Assembly (NCBI GenBank): GCA_002733105.1
Contig: NVUI01000009.1
Location: forward strand, 2,438-56,203
Direction of reading: 5' to 3'
Length of the DNA stretch: 53,766 nucleotides
Origin: Methylophaga sp.
GTDB lineage: Bacteria > Pseudomonadota > Gammaproteobacteria > Nitrosococcales > Methylophagaceae
The notes beneath the pieces are model-generated. The model was not told the origin of the DNA. It saw only the letters and a program-made list of their open reading frames with translations, and ran no database searches. The position numbers were made by a program, and so were the translations under genes. Position 1 is the first letter of the stretch. Each line of letters begins with the position of its first letter. This document shows, piece after piece, positions 51,797 through 53,766 of the stretch.

Positions 51797-53686
51797 TTAT
51801 CTTAAGTATTGCTGATTGATTTGGATATCTGCTTCCTCTTTCAAGCTGGCAATCAATGCTGCTAATTCACTGTTTCCTAATATACGTACTAGATGTGATT
51901 GTAAGCCGTCACGCTCTATTGCTGTTACCTCTGCAAGGTCACCCTCAGTCACTGCTGACACTTTGACAACGATATAGTTACCATTACTAGCCGTGAAGCC
52001 AGTGTATTGCTCTACCCCTTCTGGTTTGACCACTGAGAATGCATGTTCTAATACCTGTGGACTCACCTCTGGATTTATTCGACCATATGCTTCAGTTGCT
52101 TGCCAATCATTTTCAGCAAACAATGTATCTGCAGCAACACCCGATCTAAGTTGTTCGAGTATTCCTTGACCTTTTTCACTGGCCTTTTTACTGGCCTTTT
52201 CAAACTTAAGTTGCTCAACAATAGTGGGAGCAACAGATTTTAACGGTAATTGACTTGCTTGAATATGTTCCTTTTTATGCAAAACGAGTAATGTCGAGAT
52301 ATCTATCTCAATGACAGCACTATTCAGATTATTCACTAACACATCTTCACTAAATGCTGAGATGACTACCTTTTTATTAGCGGCAATGCCACTACCGCCA
52401 TTACGGGTAAATGTTGCGCTTTGCATTATTTCTAGCTCTAAGTCTTCTGCAACAAGATCAAGGTTTTCTGGGTTTTCATAGCTCAAATCAGCAAGTTGTT
52501 CAGCTTGTTCGTAAAATTTTTCTTCAGCTTGTTTTTGACTATATAGGTTCAAAATCTCATCATGTGCGTCCGTAAAAGATTTACCTTCTGCAGCTTGGAT
52601 CCCTGTTAATTGTATGAGGTGATAACCAAATTCGGTTTTCACTGGCTCACTGATATCACCTATATTTTTTAAAGCAAAAACCGTTGTTTCAAAGGCAATA
52701 TCCATCACGCCATGTTGAAAAAAGCCTAAATCGCCGCCCTCACTTGCCGAGCCACTGTCTTGAGAAAACTCAACAGCTAAAGATGAAAACTCTTCCCCGT
52801 TATCTAATCGTGTTTTAATAACAGCTAATTTTTCTAATGCGACTAGCTCATCACTTTCTTCTATTAAAATATGGCTCGCTTTTCGCTGTTCAGGCCCAAC
52901 AAATTGATCTTCATTATCCACATAAAACTGCTGTAATTCCGCCTCATCGATTGTAATTGTTTTAGCCAGTTTTGCGACTGATAATTCAACATAATTGACC
53001 GATACACGTTCTGGAGCGGTATAAACGCTTTGATGACTATCATAATATGCTTGGATTTCATCATCACTCACATCAACTTGATCCAATAACGCTTGTGCAG
53101 CAATAACACCATAAGCAATATCACGCGTTTGCTTTTCTAGTTTAAGTGTATCGTCTAATTTATATTGAGTGATCAGCGATGTCTGCTGAACATTATTTGT
53201 TAATTCTTGCATAAGCAGATCTTGACGTAACTCTAGTTCGTAACGGCTAGGACTCAACCCTACACGGGCTAAAACGGCTGAGTAGTATTCCTGATCAAAC
53301 ACGCCTTCTTTTTGAAATGCTGGTGTCGCTTGGATCAATGCTGATAATTTGTTATCACTGACATATTGACCTAATGAATGACTTGCTGATGACAAAAGCT
53401 TTTTATCAATAAGCCCATTAAGGACTGTTTGTTTTACAGCACTACCATCAAACATATCAGGATCAAATTTTTCACCGAGAGCATTTCGCATGCGTTCTCG
53501 ATATTGCTGCATGGCTTGTTTAAATTCAGCCTGTTTAATTGGCACGTCATTGACGGTGGCAATAACGATATCAGAGGGACCATTTAAATAAGAGTTAACA
53601 CCCCATAGTGCAAAAGGGATACTAATTAATCCTACAATAAACCACGCAACCCACCCTTGGGCACGCTCACGAATGAAATGCAACAT
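51797..53686 (-). CDS. ppiD: Periplasmic folding chaperone / peptidyl-prolyl isomerase PpiD
   Basis: 629 residues. One N-terminal membrane anchor (VAWFIVGLISIPFALWGVNS, about 13-32), a SurA-like chaperone domain, and a parvulin domain around 262-360 (RKASHILIEES, SQDSGSASEGGDLGFFQHGV, FGYHLIQL). Acts on outer-membrane protein folding at the Sec exit. The GDLGFF and FGYH motifs are intact. Followed by a hairpin (CCACT tttt AGTGG) at 51765-51778. Confidence 0.94.
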   Translation of the reverse strand: MLHFIRERAQGWVAWFIVGLISIPFALWGVNSYLNGPSDIVIATVNDVPIKQAEFKQAMQQYRERMRNALGEKFDPDMFDGSAVKQTVLNGLIDKKLLSSASHSLGQYVSDNKLSALIQATPAFQKEGVFDQEYYSAVLARVGLSPSRYELELRQDLLMQELTNNVQQTSLITQYKLDDTLKLEKQTRDIAYGVIAAQALLDQVDVSDDEIQAYYDSHQSVYTAPERVSVNYVELSVAKLAKTITIDEAELQQFYVDNEDQFVGPEQRKASHILIEESDELVALEKLAVIKTRLDNGEEFSSLAVEFSQDSGSASEGGDLGFFQHGVMDIAFETTVFALKNIGDISEPVKTEFGYHLIQLTGIQAAEGKSFTDAHDEILNLYSQKQAEEKFYEQAEQLADLSYENPENLDLVAEDLELEIMQSATFTRNGGSGIAANKKVVISAFSEDVLVNNLNSAVIEIDISTLLVLHKKEHIQASQLPLKSVAPTIVEQLKFEKASKKASEKGQGILEQLRSGVAADTLFAENDWQATEAYGRINPEVSPQVLEHAFSVVKPEGVEQYTGFTASNGNYIVVKVSAVTEGDLAEVTAIERDGLQSHLVRILGNSELAALIASLKEEADIQINQQYLR

Positions 53687-53730
53687 AGAAGAGCACCTTC
53701 AAGACAAAAATAGTATTTAATTATACAAAA

Positions 53731-53755
53731 AAAAGGCGCATATTATGCGCCTTTT
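53731..53755. terminator. Terminator at the right edge
   Basis: GGCGCATA / TATGCGCC with flanking AAAA and TTTT runs. It lies upstream of ppiD and probably ends the gene beyond the window (often hupB in this position). Confidence 0.85.
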
Positions 53756-53766
53756 CTTATTGTTTT

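Overview
The window is about 40% GC and reads as a gammaproteobacterial chromosome. Evidence for this is the ssrA-smpB-ratA-rnfH neighbourhood, the leuD-leuB-asd-fimV-truA-trpF-trpB-trpA-accD-folC run, PomA/PomB-type motor proteins, and ppiD close to fabI. A marine member near Methylophaga or its relatives is my best guess, from gene content and base composition only.

Layout. 1-2500 is a scrambled accessory patch: the last 79 codons of a Y1/REP-associated-type transposase, an orphan tail of a polymorphic-toxin-like protein, a small lipoprotein, and an IS10-like IS4-family element (1161-2498). The IS has near-perfect 21-bp ends, a perfect 9-bp target duplication and a transposase broken by one in-frame TGA.

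2566-15221 is integrated DNA at the 3' end of the tmRNA gene. Three copies of the ssrA 3' end are present (2566, 2732, 15203). The main element, 2732-15221, is about 12.5 kb and has a tyrosine integrase beside ssrA. Three copies of GTTACCA-type repeats lie just inside each end, as expected for integrase arm sites. Its long minus-strand gene train holds an AlpA-like regulator, a small terminase subunit, a DUF5681 protein and two or three putative phage internal/ejection proteins. No large terminase, portal, capsid or tail gene is present, so I read it as a phage satellite (PICI-like) rather than a prophage. Its far end carries a potassium-channel-like protein and a putative abortive-infection membrane protein (putAbiC-like), a plausible anti-phage cargo. 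The element also supplies a new terminator for ssrA.

15203-30932 is core and conserved sequence: ssrA, smpB, a sodium:neurotransmitter-type transporter, ratA, rnfH, a DUF455 protein overlapping an orphan OppB-type permease, a rhodanese, a secreted protein with a CGC motif, an MNIO (DUF692) plus DUF2063 pair, eda and edd (Entner-Doudoroff), a permease interrupted by an in-frame TGA, trmB, a FadL-type porin and a long-chain acyl-CoA ligase.

30967-45562 is a long minus-strand block for tryptophan, leucine and aspartate-family synthesis, fatty acid and folate synthesis, tRNA pseudouridylation and FimV, followed upstream by a YceI protein and the stator pair pomA-pomB. leuC is absent from its usual place. 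45694-53766 has a large peptide-binding lipoprotein divergent from fabI, a dicarboxylate/amino-acid symporter, a CDP-alcohol phosphatidyltransferase with a partner nucleotidyltransferase, a structured tRNA-like RNA region and ppiD.

The most promising material for new biology is the ssrA-integrated satellite (small terminase plus own ejection-type proteins, defence-like cargo, stand-alone catalytically dead S24 domain), the MNIO pair without a standard precursor, and the tRNA-like RNA downstream of ppiD.
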